DNA of 64,000 nt from CAZEQK01 sp964514395 (GTDB lineage: Bacteria > Bacillota > Bacilli > Tepidibacillales > Tepidibacillaceae), in NCBI GenBank assembly GCA_964514395.1, contig CAZEQK010000004.1, positions 65,636 to 129,635 of the forward strand, written 5' to 3'. How positions within the stretch are numbered: position 1 is the first letter of the stretch; every line of letters starts with the position of its first letter. The translations under genes were made by a program, and so were the position numbers. Shown here piece after piece: positions 53,270-62,521 of this stretch. The notes under the pieces were generated by a model. The model saw only the letters and a program-made list of their open reading frames with translations, was not told the DNA's origin and ran no database searches.

Positions 53270-53801
53270 ATGTGTCCATCTAATTTTAATGCATCAAGCT
53301 TACGCCATGCATCGTCTGAAACAAAGCGAGAATTTGCAAATAAAAGGGGTGATGAGCTTAAACTTACAATTAAAGATTATTTAAATGAAAGTAAGAAGAT
53401 AAGTACAGGTTTTAAGCTAAAAGATAAATATGAAAAGTAGAAACAAAAAATATTAAAACTGCTAAAGGCTACAGAGAGGATTGGAATGATTGGAGATGGT
53501 AAGTAAAAAATAGATTTACGAGGGCAGAAGATATAGTAAAAATATTAAATCTAAAAGAAGCAGAAAAGAAACAAATAGAACAGGTTGGTAAGCATTTTCG
53601 CTGGGCAGTTTCTCCGTATTATCTTAGCTTAATGGATCCAATGGATTCTACAGATCCGATACATAGACAAGGTATTCCTTCAATAGCTGAGATTGAGAAT
53701 ACGATTGGTGAGCTGACCCAATAGGGGAAGAGTTTACATCTCCTGCTCCATCTCACAGGGAAATGAAAAAATCACGAACAGAACATGGGAAGGTAGAATA
53801 A
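53270..53801 (+). pseudogene. Decayed, truncated aminomutase (glutamate/lysine 2,3-aminomutase family)
   Basis: Only the N-terminal part of a KamA/Eam-type radical SAM aminomutase remains, spread over frames. Frame 1 begins at ATG 53270 (8 bases after AAGGAGTG) and stops at TAG 53438. The same frame resumes as KQKILKLLKATE, then a frameshift near 53489 gives EDWNDWRW and a TAA at 53504. It goes on as VKNRFTRAEDIVKILNLKEA, GKHFRWAVSPYYLSLMDPMD, to TAG at 53722. A second shift gives ADPIGEEFTSPAPS to TAA 53799. The CxxxCxxC cluster motif and everything after it are missing, so no enzyme is made. Order and wording match the 2,3-aminomutase N-domain I recall, notably HFRWAVSPYYLSLMDP and DPIGEEFTSPAPS. 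Confidence 0.8.
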
Positions 53802-53859
53802 TAGAATACCCAAACTAAAATGAGTATTTACGAGGTGATAACCTAATTATTTAATGAAT

Positions 53860-53885
53860 AGACGGCTATCGTCGTCTTTTTTTTG
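53860..53885 (+). terminator. Terminator downstream of the aminomutase remnant
   Basis: AGACG / CGTCT arms with an 8-base loop, followed by about eight Ts. Possibly the original terminator of the lost gene's transcript. Confidence 0.65.
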
Positions 53886-54002
53886 TGAAATAAATCATTT
53901 ATAATAATTCTTATTATTAATTTTTTAGAATAAAAAATGGTAATATAAACAATATAAATCTGTAATATTTTTTTAAAAAGATAAAAATGGTGGGGTGTAA
54001 AA

Positions 54003-55340
54003 ATGATCAATTTAGAAACGTCAAAAGCATTAAACAAAGAGGAAATAGATAAAATAGCCCCCTTTGTACAAGTAGCCCATGAAATGCTACATACTGGGAG
54101 TGGTGCTGGAAATGATTATATTGGTTGGTTAAAGTGGCCACTTCAATATGATAAAGAGGAGTTTACAGCAGTAAAAAGTGCTGCAAAGGAAATCCAATCT
54201 AACTCTGATATATTCATTGTAATTGGTATTGGTGGATCCTATTTAGGGGCAAGAGCAGCAATCGAGCTTTTATCTCATACCTTCTATAATCAATTAGAAA
54301 AGGGTAAACGAAAAACACCTGAGATTTATTTTGTTGGTAATAACATAAGTGCTACCTATATAAAGCATTTATTTGATTTATTGGAGAATAAAGACGTGTC
54401 AGTAAACGTCATTTCAAAATCTGGAACGACAACCGAGCCGGCATTAGCATTTAGACTATTTAGAGAATGGTTAATCCAAAAGTACGGTAAAGAGGAAGCA
54501 AGTAAACGAATTTATGCAACGACAGATAAGTCAAAAGGTGCATTGCGTCAATTGGCAGAGAATGAAGGCTATAAGACGTTTGTTATCCCTGATAATGTTG
54601 GTGGACGATATTCTGTTTTAACCGCAGTAGGTTTGTTACCAATAGCAGTAAGTGGTGCTAATATTGACATGCTCATGGATGGAGCGAGAGAAGGATTAGA
54701 GGAATTTAAAGAAACTGATATGGCAAAAAATACTTGCTACCAATATGCTGCTGCTCGTCATGCATTATATCAAAAGGGGAAAACCATAGAATTATTAGTA
54801 AATTATGAGCCATCCCTTCAATATTTTTCTGAATGGTGGAAACAGCTTTTTGGGGAAAGTGAAGGAAAGGATAACAAGGGTATTTTCCCTGCAAGTGTTC
54901 ATTTTACAACGGATTTACATTCGATGGGACAATATATCCAAGACGGTAGAAGAGATTTATTTGAAACAGTCATCCATATAGAAAATCCGGTGATTGATAT
55001 TGAAATTGAAAATGATAACGATAATCTAGACGGATTAAACTATTTGGCCGGGAAAACAATAAATTTTGTAAATAAAAAAGCACTAGAGGGGACAGCACTT
55101 GCTCATCAGGATGGTGGTGTACCAAATCTGTTAATCACTCTATCAGAAATAAATGAATTTTCTTTAGGTAAATTAATCTATTTCTTTGAAAAAGCCTGTG
55201 GTATAAGTGGTTATTTGCAGGGGGTAAATCCTTTCAATCAACCAGGGGTGGAGGAATACAAAAAAAATATGTTTGCACTTTTAGGAAAACCAGGATATGA
55301 AAAAGAAAGAGAAGCCATTGAGAAGCGTATTCAAAAGTAA
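54003..55340 (+). CDS. pgi: Glucose-6-phosphate isomerase
   Basis: Interconverts glucose-6-phosphate and fructose-6-phosphate. 445 residues, the length of the Bacillus-type enzyme. Blocks: VIGIGGSYLGARAAIE, VISKSGTTTEPALAFR (phosphate loop), NVGGRYSVLTAVGLLP, catalytic Glu in LFGESEGKDNKG, His in LAHQDGGVPN region, Lys in VNPFNQPGVEEYKKNMF. GGTGGGGTG before ATG. It lies just upstream of the glucokinase/maltodextrin genes and takes the next step of the same pathway. Confidence 0.97.
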   Translation: MINLETSKALNKEEIDKIAPFVQVAHEMLHTGSGAGNDYIGWLKWPLQYDKEEFTAVKSAAKEIQSNSDIFIVIGIGGSYLGARAAIELLSHTFYNQLEKGKRKTPEIYFVGNNISATYIKHLFDLLENKDVSVNVISKSGTTTEPALAFRLFREWLIQKYGKEEASKRIYATTDKSKGALRQLAENEGYKTFVIPDNVGGRYSVLTAVGLLPIAVSGANIDMLMDGAREGLEEFKETDMAKNTCYQYAAARHALYQKGKTIELLVNYEPSLQYFSEWWKQLFGESEGKDNKGIFPASVHFTTDLHSMGQYIQDGRRDLFETVIHIENPVIDIEIENDNDNLDGLNYLAGKTINFVNKKALEGTALAHQDGGVPNLLITLSEINEFSLGKLIYFFEKACGISGYLQGVNPFNQPGVEEYKKNMFALLGKPGYEKEREAIEKRIQK

Positions 55341-55411
55341 TTTTGCAAACTAAAAACTGTAAATAAGCACCATAATGAAAAACAGAAACAACAAAACTAA
55401 AATCAAAAATC

Positions 55412-55440
55412 TTGAAGAAAACGTTTCCATGTAATATAAT
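55412..55440 (+). promoter_or_regulatory. Promoter with a cre/LacI-type operator in the spacer
   Basis: TTGAAG (55412-55417) and TATAAT (55435-55440) with 17 bases between. The spacer holds GAAAACGTTTCC (55417-55428), a CG-centred palindrome like CcpA cre or LacI-family sites. Binding there would block RNA polymerase, so glucose repression of the following sugar operon is expected. Confidence 0.65.
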
Positions 55441-55503
55441 TTAAATAATTATTTTAATACTTAAAGAAAGTATTAAAAAAACAATTGTAAAGGGGTATTT
55501 CAT

Positions 55504-56688
55504 GTGGTTACCGCAAATTATGAGGTGATAAAATCTGTCAATACTAGTTTGGTATTAGATGCCCTTCGAATTTACAAAACAATTTCTAGGTCTGACTTGG
55601 CTAGAATTACAGGACTAACAACTGGAACCATAACAAATATCTCACAAAAACTTTTAGAGTTAGGGCTGATAAAGGAATCTGGTTCCAGTGGACAAAGTAC
55701 TGGAGGTAGAAAGCCTATACTCCTTAGTCTTAACGAAAAAGGAGCTTACGCAATTGCAATATCCGTAAAGACAAATGGAATAGAAGCAAGATTGGTTGAT
55801 TTTAAATCTAAAATTATTCAATCCTATTCCAAATCAGGAGTCTTTCACGTTGAAGATGGCATAAAAGTAATTGTTGAAGCGGTTGATTATTTAAAAGCAA
55901 TCGGAAAAGTGGATGAAAAGCTTATAGGTATTGGGATTAGCCTACCTGGCTGGATTGATTATTCCATAGGCAAGGTGGTAAAGCTACCAAATCTATTAGG
56001 CTGGGAAAACTCATTAATTATTCAAGAATTGGAGAGCATACTTCACATTCCTGTTTTTATTGATAATGATGCTAATTTAGCTGCTTTAGGTGAGCTGTGG
56101 TTTGGTAAAGGTAAGCTCTATCATCATATGGCTTATATCTTAGTTGATGATGGTATAGGAGCTGGATTTATATTAAACCATCAAATATACAGAGGTAACG
56201 GTATTAGTACAGGTGAATTAGGTCATATTCCAATCGTATCTTCTGGGAAGAAGTGTTCTTGTGGGAACAGTGGCTGTTTAGATACAGTTTCTTCAACAAA
56301 TGCGATGATTGAAAAATATTTAGAATTAACTGGTGAAAAAATAGATTTTGTTCAGTTGGTGAAAAAATTAAGTGAAAAAGAGAGTCAAGCCTTGAAAATC
56401 GTAGAGGAAGCAGCAAATTATATTGGAACTGCACTTAGTATGCTGATTAATTTACTGCATCCACAAGCGATCGTTTTGGGAGGAAAGACAATAGATCTCA
56501 TTCCAGATTTTATACCTTTATTAAAGCAAGTTATTCAAAAAAAAGCATTACCATCCATGGTACAGGAAATTGTTATTCTCTCATCAGAATTAAAGGAAAA
56601 TAGTTCATTACTTGGGGCAGTTGCTTTAGTATTTCAATCAACGCTACAGCCCTATTCATTAAATTCTGTCGAAACTAATTTGATATAA
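55504..56688 (+). CDS. ROK-family transcriptional regulator (XylR/NagC type)
   Basis: 394-residue repressor-type protein. N-terminal winged helix (SRSDLARITGLTTGTITNIS, residues about 28-50) followed by a ROK sugar-binding domain. The zinc motif CSCGNSGCLDTVSS has Asp where ROK kinases have Glu (GCLE). It keeps FIDNDANLAALGE with the sugar-contact Asp, yet lacks an N-terminal ATP-phosphate DxGxT motif, as regulators do. GTG start 55504 after AAAGGGG. Likely controls the genes after it in response to a glucose-type ligand. First of four tightly spaced genes. Confidence 0.9.
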   Translation: MVTANYEVIKSVNTSLVLDALRIYKTISRSDLARITGLTTGTITNISQKLLELGLIKESGSSGQSTGGRKPILLSLNEKGAYAIAISVKTNGIEARLVDFKSKIIQSYSKSGVFHVEDGIKVIVEAVDYLKAIGKVDEKLIGIGISLPGWIDYSIGKVVKLPNLLGWENSLIIQELESILHIPVFIDNDANLAALGELWFGKGKLYHHMAYILVDDGIGAGFILNHQIYRGNGISTGELGHIPIVSSGKKCSCGNSGCLDTVSSTNAMIEKYLELTGEKIDFVQLVKKLSEKESQALKIVEEAANYIGTALSMLINLLHPQAIVLGGKTIDLIPDFIPLLKQVIQKKALPSMVQEIVILSSELKENSSLLGAVALVFQSTLQPYSLNSVETNLI

Positions 56689-56707
56689 AATCTAAGGAGG
56701 AGAAAGA

Positions 56708-57814
56708 ATGAGTGATTTACAATTAAAGCACATATGGAAAAGATTTGGAGAGGTAGAAGCAGTAAAGGATTTCGATCTAGAAATTGAAGACAAAGAATTT
56801 ATCGTTTTTGTTGGTCCATCTGGTTGTGGTAAGTCAACTACACTTCGTATGATTGCTGGTCTTGAGGAGATTTCTGAAGGAGAGCTACTAATAGATGGGA
56901 AAGTCATGAATAATGTTGCTCCAAAAGACCGTGATATCGCGATGGTATTCCAAAATTATGCATTATACCCTCATATGAATGTGTATGATAACATGGCCTT
57001 TGGATTAAAGCTTCGTAAATTTTCCAAGGATAAAATTGATGCAAGAGTGAAGGATGCAGCAAAAATATTAGGAATTGAAGAGCTTTTGGAAAGAAAGCCT
57101 AAAGCATTATCTGGTGGTCAAAGACAGCGTGTTGCATTAGGAAGAGCTATTGTTAGGGAACCAAAGGTTTTCCTTATGGACGAGCCTCTATCTAATTTAG
57201 ACGCTAAATTACGTGTACAGATGAGAGCAGAAATATTAAAGCTTCACGATCGTTTAAAAACAACCTTTATTTATGTTACCCATGATCAAACGGAAGCAAT
57301 GACCATGGCTTCTCGAATCGTTATCATGCGCGATGGAGTAATACAACAAGTAGGATCTCCGAAGGATGTTTACGAATTACCAACTAATAAGTTTGTTGGT
57401 GGCTTTATTGGTTCACCTGCAATGAATTTTATTGATGGAAAAATAGCTTCTGAATCAGACAAGCTACTATTTGTTGGTGATGGTATTAAAGTAGAAATAC
57501 CTGAAGGCAAAGCGAAGTCTTTAAGGGAGCTTAAATACGAAAACAAAGAGATAATTTTAGGTGTTAGACCTGAAGATATCCACGATGAACCTGTATTTTT
57601 GGATTTTGTCACATCAAAAATCAAAGCGAAAATTGATGTTTCAGAATTAACTGGATCTGAAAAATATCTTCATCTTTCTATTGGTGAAAACCAATTAGTA
57701 GCAAGAGTTGATGCTCGATCACAGGCAAAAATGGGAGATACCATCGATATTGCCTTTGATCCTAATAGAATTCATTTCTTTGATACGAAGACAGAAGAGA
57801 GAATTGAACTATAA
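56708..57814 (+). CDS. msmX: Sugar ABC transporter ATPase, MsmX/MalK/UgpC type
   Basis: ATPase of a CUT1 carbohydrate importer, 368 residues. Walker A GPSGCGKSTTL near 38, Q-loop VFQNYALYPHM, signature LSGGQRQRVALGRA, Walker B VFLMDEPLSNLD, switch His in VTHDQTEAM; C-terminal TOBE regulatory domain from about 240. Proteins of this type in Bacillus energise several sugar importers. Its permeases are not in the window; the MalE-type binding protein at 62522 is a natural partner. AAGGAGGAG before ATG. Confidence 0.92.
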   Translation: MSDLQLKHIWKRFGEVEAVKDFDLEIEDKEFIVFVGPSGCGKSTTLRMIAGLEEISEGELLIDGKVMNNVAPKDRDIAMVFQNYALYPHMNVYDNMAFGLKLRKFSKDKIDARVKDAAKILGIEELLERKPKALSGGQRQRVALGRAIVREPKVFLMDEPLSNLDAKLRVQMRAEILKLHDRLKTTFIYVTHDQTEAMTMASRIVIMRDGVIQQVGSPKDVYELPTNKFVGGFIGSPAMNFIDGKIASESDKLLFVGDGIKVEIPEGKAKSLRELKYENKEIILGVRPEDIHDEPVFLDFVTSKIKAKIDVSELTGSEKYLHLSIGENQLVARVDARSQAKMGDTIDIAFDPNRIHFFDTKTEERIEL

Positions 57815-57838
57815 ATATATAAAGGTGTTGGGCATTAC

Positions 57839-58771
57839 ATGAGCAAATATTATGTTGGTATTGATTTAGGTGGTACTAGTATTAAGCTAGGAATTATAGA
57901 TGAAACAGGGAATATTGTAGCAAAGCAGGAATTACCAACTCCACATCAACAATATAAAGAAACCTTAGAGCTATTTATTCAAATGATAGAAAATTCTGGT
58001 GTCTCTAAAAGAGAAATTATTGGCATCGGTATTGGAGTTCCTGGGTTTGTCGATGTTAAACAAGGAACGATTGAACATTTAGTAAATGTCGGCTGGCAAA
58101 ATGTACAGTTAAAACGGGATTTAGAGGCATTAATAGATCTTCCGGTCTTCGTAGATAATGATGCTAATCTAGCAGCATTAGGAGAATTAATAAATGGTGC
58201 TGGTAAGGGTACTAGCAGTTTACTTTGTGTTACGATTGGTACTGGAATTGGTGCAGGAATAATCATCAATGGTGAAATTTATCATGGGAAAAATTGGATG
58301 GCTGGGGAAATAGGCCATATGCCAATCAATCCGCTCTCAGGTCGTCTTTGTAATTGTGGAAGGGTAGGCTGTTTAGAAACAGAAGCATCAGCCACAGCAA
58401 TTGTAAATTACGTCATTGATCAAATAGGGAAAGGCAATGGAAAAAATATTTCGCTTCAACCAACAACAAAGGATATTTTTGAACTAGCAAAGCAAGGAGA
58501 TGCCCTAGCAATCGAAGCCATTGACCATGCAGCCTATTACTTAGGCTTAGCCTTAGCTCAAATTAGTCATGCCATGGCACCTGAAATTATCGTGATTGGT
58601 GGAGGAGTTTCAAAAGCTAAGCATCAGATCATCGATCCTATTAAAAATTATTTTAGTAAATTTAGTTTACCTAAAATTGTAGAACAAACGAAGATTGTTC
58701 ATGCAAAATTAGAGAATGATGCAGGGATGATTGGAGCTGCACTGCTAGCAAGGCATCATACGAACATGTAA
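57839..58771 (+). CDS. glcK: Glucokinase (ROK family)
   Basis: Phosphorylates free glucose with ATP; 310 residues. Phosphate motif GIDLGGTSIKLGIID, sugar-binding VDNDANLAALGE and GEIGHMPINP, zinc motif CNCGRVGCLETEAS, adenosine motif IIVIGGGVSK. All catalytic elements are present, in contrast to the regulator two genes upstream. Would use glucose freed by the GH13 enzyme 33 bases downstream and supply Pgi. Confidence 0.94.
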   Translation: MSKYYVGIDLGGTSIKLGIIDETGNIVAKQELPTPHQQYKETLELFIQMIENSGVSKREIIGIGIGVPGFVDVKQGTIEHLVNVGWQNVQLKRDLEALIDLPVFVDNDANLAALGELINGAGKGTSSLLCVTIGTGIGAGIIINGEIYHGKNWMAGEIGHMPINPLSGRLCNCGRVGCLETEASATAIVNYVIDQIGKGNGKNISLQPTTKDIFELAKQGDALAIEAIDHAAYYLGLALAQISHAMAPEIIVIGGGVSKAKHQIIDPIKNYFSKFSLPKIVEQTKIVHAKLENDAGMIGAALLARHHTNM

Positions 58772-58804
58772 AAACCATCCCTCACGTATATAGGAGGAAA
58801 ATTC

Positions 58805-60544
58805 ATGATAGAATCTATTTTTCATCAACCATATGGTAGTTTTGCCTTTCCGTTAGATAGTAATACCTTAAGAGTTCGTTTAAGAATTAAAAAAAACGAA
58901 GCTATAAAGGTAACGGTATTATTAGGCGATCGTTATCAATCCATTGATTATGATGAAGCATATGTTATGGAGAAGGTTGCATCAGATGAACTGTTTGATT
59001 ATTTTCAGGCTGATTTTAGCTCTAGTACACGTCGATTACGATATACATTTTATATAGAGGATTTTAATAACTATTACTGGTATGGTGATAAAGCAGTAAG
59101 CATTGAGAGAGTCCCTGCTGGTGACTTTCAATTTCCTTATATCAATGAGGCAGATCTATTTATTGTCCCTAACTGGGCGAAGGAGGGCATTATATATCAA
59201 ATATTCCCAGAGCGTTTTGAAAATGGGAATGAACAAAATGATCCTGAGAACGTAGAGGCATGGGGCGGAAAATCTAAACCAAATAATTTTTTTGGTGGAG
59301 ATTTAGATGGTATCATTCAACATTTAAGCTACATTGAAGAGCTTGGTGCCAATGTGATTTATATGACTCCAATTTTTGAAGCTCCTTCTAACCATAAATA
59401 TGACACAACGGATTATTATAAAATTGATCCTTCCTTTGGTGATATTGATACGGTGAAGAGGTTAGTGAAGGAAAGTCATAAAAGAGGAATAAAGGTAATC
59501 TTTGACGCAGTATTTAATCATTGTGGCTATAACTTTTTTGCCTTTCAAGACGTGATTAAAAATGGAGAAGCATCAAAATATAAAAATTGGTTTTATATTG
59601 ATAGCTTTCCAATTGTCTCTGAGCCTCACCCAAATTATGAGACCTTTGCAAATGATGTGTGGACGATGCCCAAATTAAGAACTAGCAATCCTGAGGTTAA
59701 AGAGTATTTATTAAATATAGCTCGTTATTGGATAGAAGAGGCTGATATCGATGGCTGGAGATTGGATGTTTCTAATGAAATAGACCATGATTTTTGGAGA
59801 GCATTTCGTAAGGTTGTAAAGAGAGCAAATCCTGATACCCTTATCATTGGTGAGATATGGCATGATTCTTCTTCTTGGTTAGAGGGAGATCAGTATGATT
59901 CTGTTATGAATTATCTCTTTAGAGATGCGGTTTTTGATTTCGTAGCTAAAAAGGATATAGGAGTTCGTACATTTGACGCTCGATTAGCAAAGGCTAGAAT
60001 GAAATATAAGGATCAAGCTAATTATGCAATGTTTAATTTAATCGATAGTCATGATACCGAGAGATTCTTAACCTCTGTTCATGAGTCAGCGTCTCGTTTA
60101 AAGCTAGCAGCTTTTATACAAATGACTTACATAGGGATGCCGATGATTTATTATGGAACAGAAGTCGGTATGACAGGCTTAAATGATCCTGATTGTAGAA
60201 AAACAATGGTTTGGGAAGAAGAAAAGCAAAATCAAGAACTATTTACATATTATAAGCAATTAATTCAAGTTAGAAAGTCAAATCCTGCATTAACTAGGGG
60301 AGACTTAAAAACATTCCTTACGGATGATATAAGACAGCTCTACGGTTATATTAGGAGCTATCAGGAGGAAAAAATTGCTGTCCTTCTTAATTCTTTATCA
60401 AAACAGCAAACAGTTAGTATTAATCTTCCATTTGAAGGAGATAAGCTTAAAAATCTGATGACAGAAGAAATATACACTGTTAAGAATGGTAATCTAACGA
60501 TTACTTTAACAGAAGAAGAAGGGGTAATATTAAAAGCAATATAA
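58805..60544 (+). CDS. Alpha-glycosidase, neopullulanase/maltogenic amylase type (GH13)
   Basis: Intracellular enzyme (no signal peptide) of 579 residues acting on maltodextrins or cyclodextrins. N-terminal beta domain of about 115 residues (CBM34-like), then the GH13 barrel beginning WAKEGIIYQIFPERFENG. Catalytic D321 (GWRLDVSNE), E350 (IIGEIWHD), and D417 (LIDSHDTERF); C-terminal beta domain. The layout fits the GH13_20 group (neopullulanase, maltogenic amylase, cyclomaltodextrinase). Last of four cotranscribed genes, ribosome binding site AGGAGG. Confidence 0.93.
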   Translation: MIESIFHQPYGSFAFPLDSNTLRVRLRIKKNEAIKVTVLLGDRYQSIDYDEAYVMEKVASDELFDYFQADFSSSTRRLRYTFYIEDFNNYYWYGDKAVSIERVPAGDFQFPYINEADLFIVPNWAKEGIIYQIFPERFENGNEQNDPENVEAWGGKSKPNNFFGGDLDGIIQHLSYIEELGANVIYMTPIFEAPSNHKYDTTDYYKIDPSFGDIDTVKRLVKESHKRGIKVIFDAVFNHCGYNFFAFQDVIKNGEASKYKNWFYIDSFPIVSEPHPNYETFANDVWTMPKLRTSNPEVKEYLLNIARYWIEEADIDGWRLDVSNEIDHDFWRAFRKVVKRANPDTLIIGEIWHDSSSWLEGDQYDSVMNYLFRDAVFDFVAKKDIGVRTFDARLAKARMKYKDQANYAMFNLIDSHDTERFLTSVHESASRLKLAAFIQMTYIGMPMIYYGTEVGMTGLNDPDCRKTMVWEEEKQNQELFTYYKQLIQVRKSNPALTRGDLKTFLTDDIRQLYGYIRSYQEEKIAVLLNSLSKQQTVSINLPFEGDKLKNLMTEEIYTVKNGNLTITLTEEEGVILKAI

Positions 60545-60550
60545 AAGCTA

Positions 60551-60838
60551 CCTTGCAAAGCGAAACTTCATTCAGACGGTTTATCTTCGGTTTCAACAAG
60601 ACTCCCACTTCAACACCGTATGAGGGAGTTATTACCATCTTCAAAATAAGGCCGGCATAGCACGACTTAATGCTTTAGCATTTAGTGTGACTTGTGCCCT
60701 ATGGGTGCTAAGGTTCAGGTGGAGATAAAAAACTCCATCTGAACCAAGTCTTCTTTATCTGAATGTTAGTAGACCTTGTCCAGAAGGTTAGCGCCGCTTA
60801 AGTTACAAGGACAATTAGCGGTGGTTAACTATCAGACA
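60551..60838 (-). repeat. Composite repeat, copy D: hairpin repeat with the 175-base core in its loop
   Basis: On the minus strand it starts with CTGATAGTTAACCACCGCTA, runs through AAGCGGCGCTAACCTTCTGG and CTACTAACATTCAGAT, then carries the core seen as copy G (60580-60757). It ends with CGTCTGAATGAAGTTTCGC. The core therefore sits exactly between the ATTCAGAT and TCTGAATG arms that flank a short loop in the other copies. The whole 60545-60914 gap holds only this element, a few bases, and the MATE ribosome binding site. Confidence 0.8.
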
Positions 60839-60928
60839 AAGTAGAAGCATCTCTTATGAAAGAACTGCTCATAATATTCTAGCAGTTCTTTCATCATTTC
60901 ATCGATTGCGATATGAGGAGTGGAACAA

Positions 60929-62287
60929 GTGGATATTGCTGAAAAAAAAGAGATGAATCTCTTTACGATTACGTGGCCTATCTTTATTGAGGTCTTTTTA
61001 TACATGCTGATGGGAAATGTGGATACAATGATGCTTAGCCGTGTTTCAGACAATTCTGTTGCTGCAGTTGGAGTATCCAATCAAATTATTTCAATTGCAA
61101 TCGTTTTATTTGATTTTGTAGCTGCAGGATCATCCATTATTATCGCTCAATATTTAGGGGCTAAAAAGGAAAATGAAGCCTTTACAGTTGGTTCAATTGC
61201 CATTGGTATTAATATACTATTTGGTCTATCTATTAGTATTATTATGTTTTTCTTCTCTAACTTCTTTTTAGAGATGATGAATATACCAAGAAATCTTCAG
61301 GACATTGCAAAAATCTATCTCATGGTTGTTGGAGGATTTCTATTTATCCAATCTGCAATGATGGCGGCTGGAACAGTTTTACGTAGCTATAAATACACGA
61401 AAGACGCCATGTATATTACCTTAGGTATGAACATCTTAAACATCATAGGAAACTCCATTTTTATTTTTGGTTTATTTGGAGCTCCAAAAATCGGGGTAAC
61501 AGGTGTAGCAATATCAACTGTTGTAAGTAAATGCATCGGATTTGTCGTTTTGATGATTCTTCTTTCAAAACGTTTAAAGTATACTTACGAATTAAAGAAA
61601 TTCTTTCATTTCAAAAAAGAGTATGTAAAAAAAATATTAAAGATAGGAGTACCATCAGCAGGAGAACATTTAGCCTATAATATATCACAGGTTATGGTTA
61701 CTTTTTTTGTAACGATGATGGGAACACAGGCATTAGCAACAAAAGTTTATGCTCAAAATTTAAGTGTATTTATTTTTTTGTTTGCAGTCTCTGTTGGAAT
61801 AGGTACGCAAATATTGGTTGCTCATTTAGTAGGGGCTGGTAAAAATGATGATGCTTATTATCAATGCATTCGTAGTCTTAAAATTAGCTTAGTAGTAACC
61901 TTATCCTTAGCAGGTACTTTTGCAATACTCGGTAAAACTTTGATGGGTCTTTTTACAGATAATCCAGATATCATACATTTAGGCGCTACGCTTTTATTAT
62001 TAAACGTATTATTAGAACCAGGTAGAACGTTTAACTTAGTCGTTATCAGTGCCTTAAAGGCTACTGGAGACGTAACCTTTCCAGTCGTGATGGGTATCGT
62101 TTCGATGTGGGGGATTAGTGTCTCTTTATCCTATGTGTTAGGTATAACCCTTGGATTGGGTTTAGTTGGGGTTTGGATCGCATACGCTGTAGATGAATGG
62201 CTTAGAGGATATATCATGATTAAGAGATGGCGGAATCGTACCTGGGAGAAAAAGATAATGGTACAGGCTAGTAATCTAGTGGAATAG
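60929..62287 (+). CDS. MATE family efflux transporter
   Basis: Na+ or H+ coupled multidrug exporter of about 452 residues with twelve membrane helices in two homologous halves (FTITWPIFIEVFLYMLMGNVDTMMLSR, in part, begins the first; KIGVPSAGEHLAYNISQVMV the second). Nearest to the NorM/DinF-like branch found in Firmicutes. Frame opens at GTG 60920, which overlaps the GAGGAG site; GTG 60929 is 8 bases from it. It lies between the maltodextrin genes without an evident functional link. Confidence 0.9.
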   Translation: MDIAEKKEMNLFTITWPIFIEVFLYMLMGNVDTMMLSRVSDNSVAAVGVSNQIISIAIVLFDFVAAGSSIIIAQYLGAKKENEAFTVGSIAIGINILFGLSISIIMFFFSNFFLEMMNIPRNLQDIAKIYLMVVGGFLFIQSAMMAAGTVLRSYKYTKDAMYITLGMNILNIIGNSIFIFGLFGAPKIGVTGVAISTVVSKCIGFVVLMILLSKRLKYTYELKKFFHFKKEYVKKILKIGVPSAGEHLAYNISQVMVTFFVTMMGTQALATKVYAQNLSVFIFLFAVSVGIGTQILVAHLVGAGKNDDAYYQCIRSLKISLVVTLSLAGTFAILGKTLMGLFTDNPDIIHLGATLLLLNVLLEPGRTFNLVVISALKATGDVTFPVVMGIVSMWGISVSLSYVLGITLGLGLVGVWIAYAVDEWLRGYIMIKRWRNRTWEKKIMVQASNLVE

Positions 62288-62396
62288 AGAAGGATAGATT
62301 CAGAGCGTTCATGAAGGAAATATATTAATTTTTAATTTTTATATTTTCAAAAAAAAGCTTTTATTTCTGAGAATTATAAATTATAATGAATGTAAA

Positions 62397-62455
62397 GAAA
62401 ACGCTTGCATAAGTATGCTATTATTTTTTTTACTAAGCGTGCAAACGTTTTCGCA
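62397..62455 (+). promoter_or_regulatory. Two LacI-family-type operators upstream of malE
   Basis: GAAAACGCTTGCA (62397-62409) lies 10 bases after a TATAAT at 62382-62387, and TGCAAACGTTTTCGCA (62440-62455) further down. Both are CG-centred palindromes of the MalR/CcpA type. Position after the -10 fits roadblock repression by a maltose regulator or CcpA. The -35 is poor. Confidence 0.65.
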
Positions 62456-62521
62456 GTTTACGTGCTTTTTTCACTAATGGTATCAAAAGTAAAAAAAATA
62501 ATATTTTGAAAGGGGTCAATT

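Noticed and set aside
53489..53801. Considered a small novel protein gene after comEB
   Set aside because: The translated blocks in three frames join into one aminomutase N-domain, so it is decay, not a new gene.
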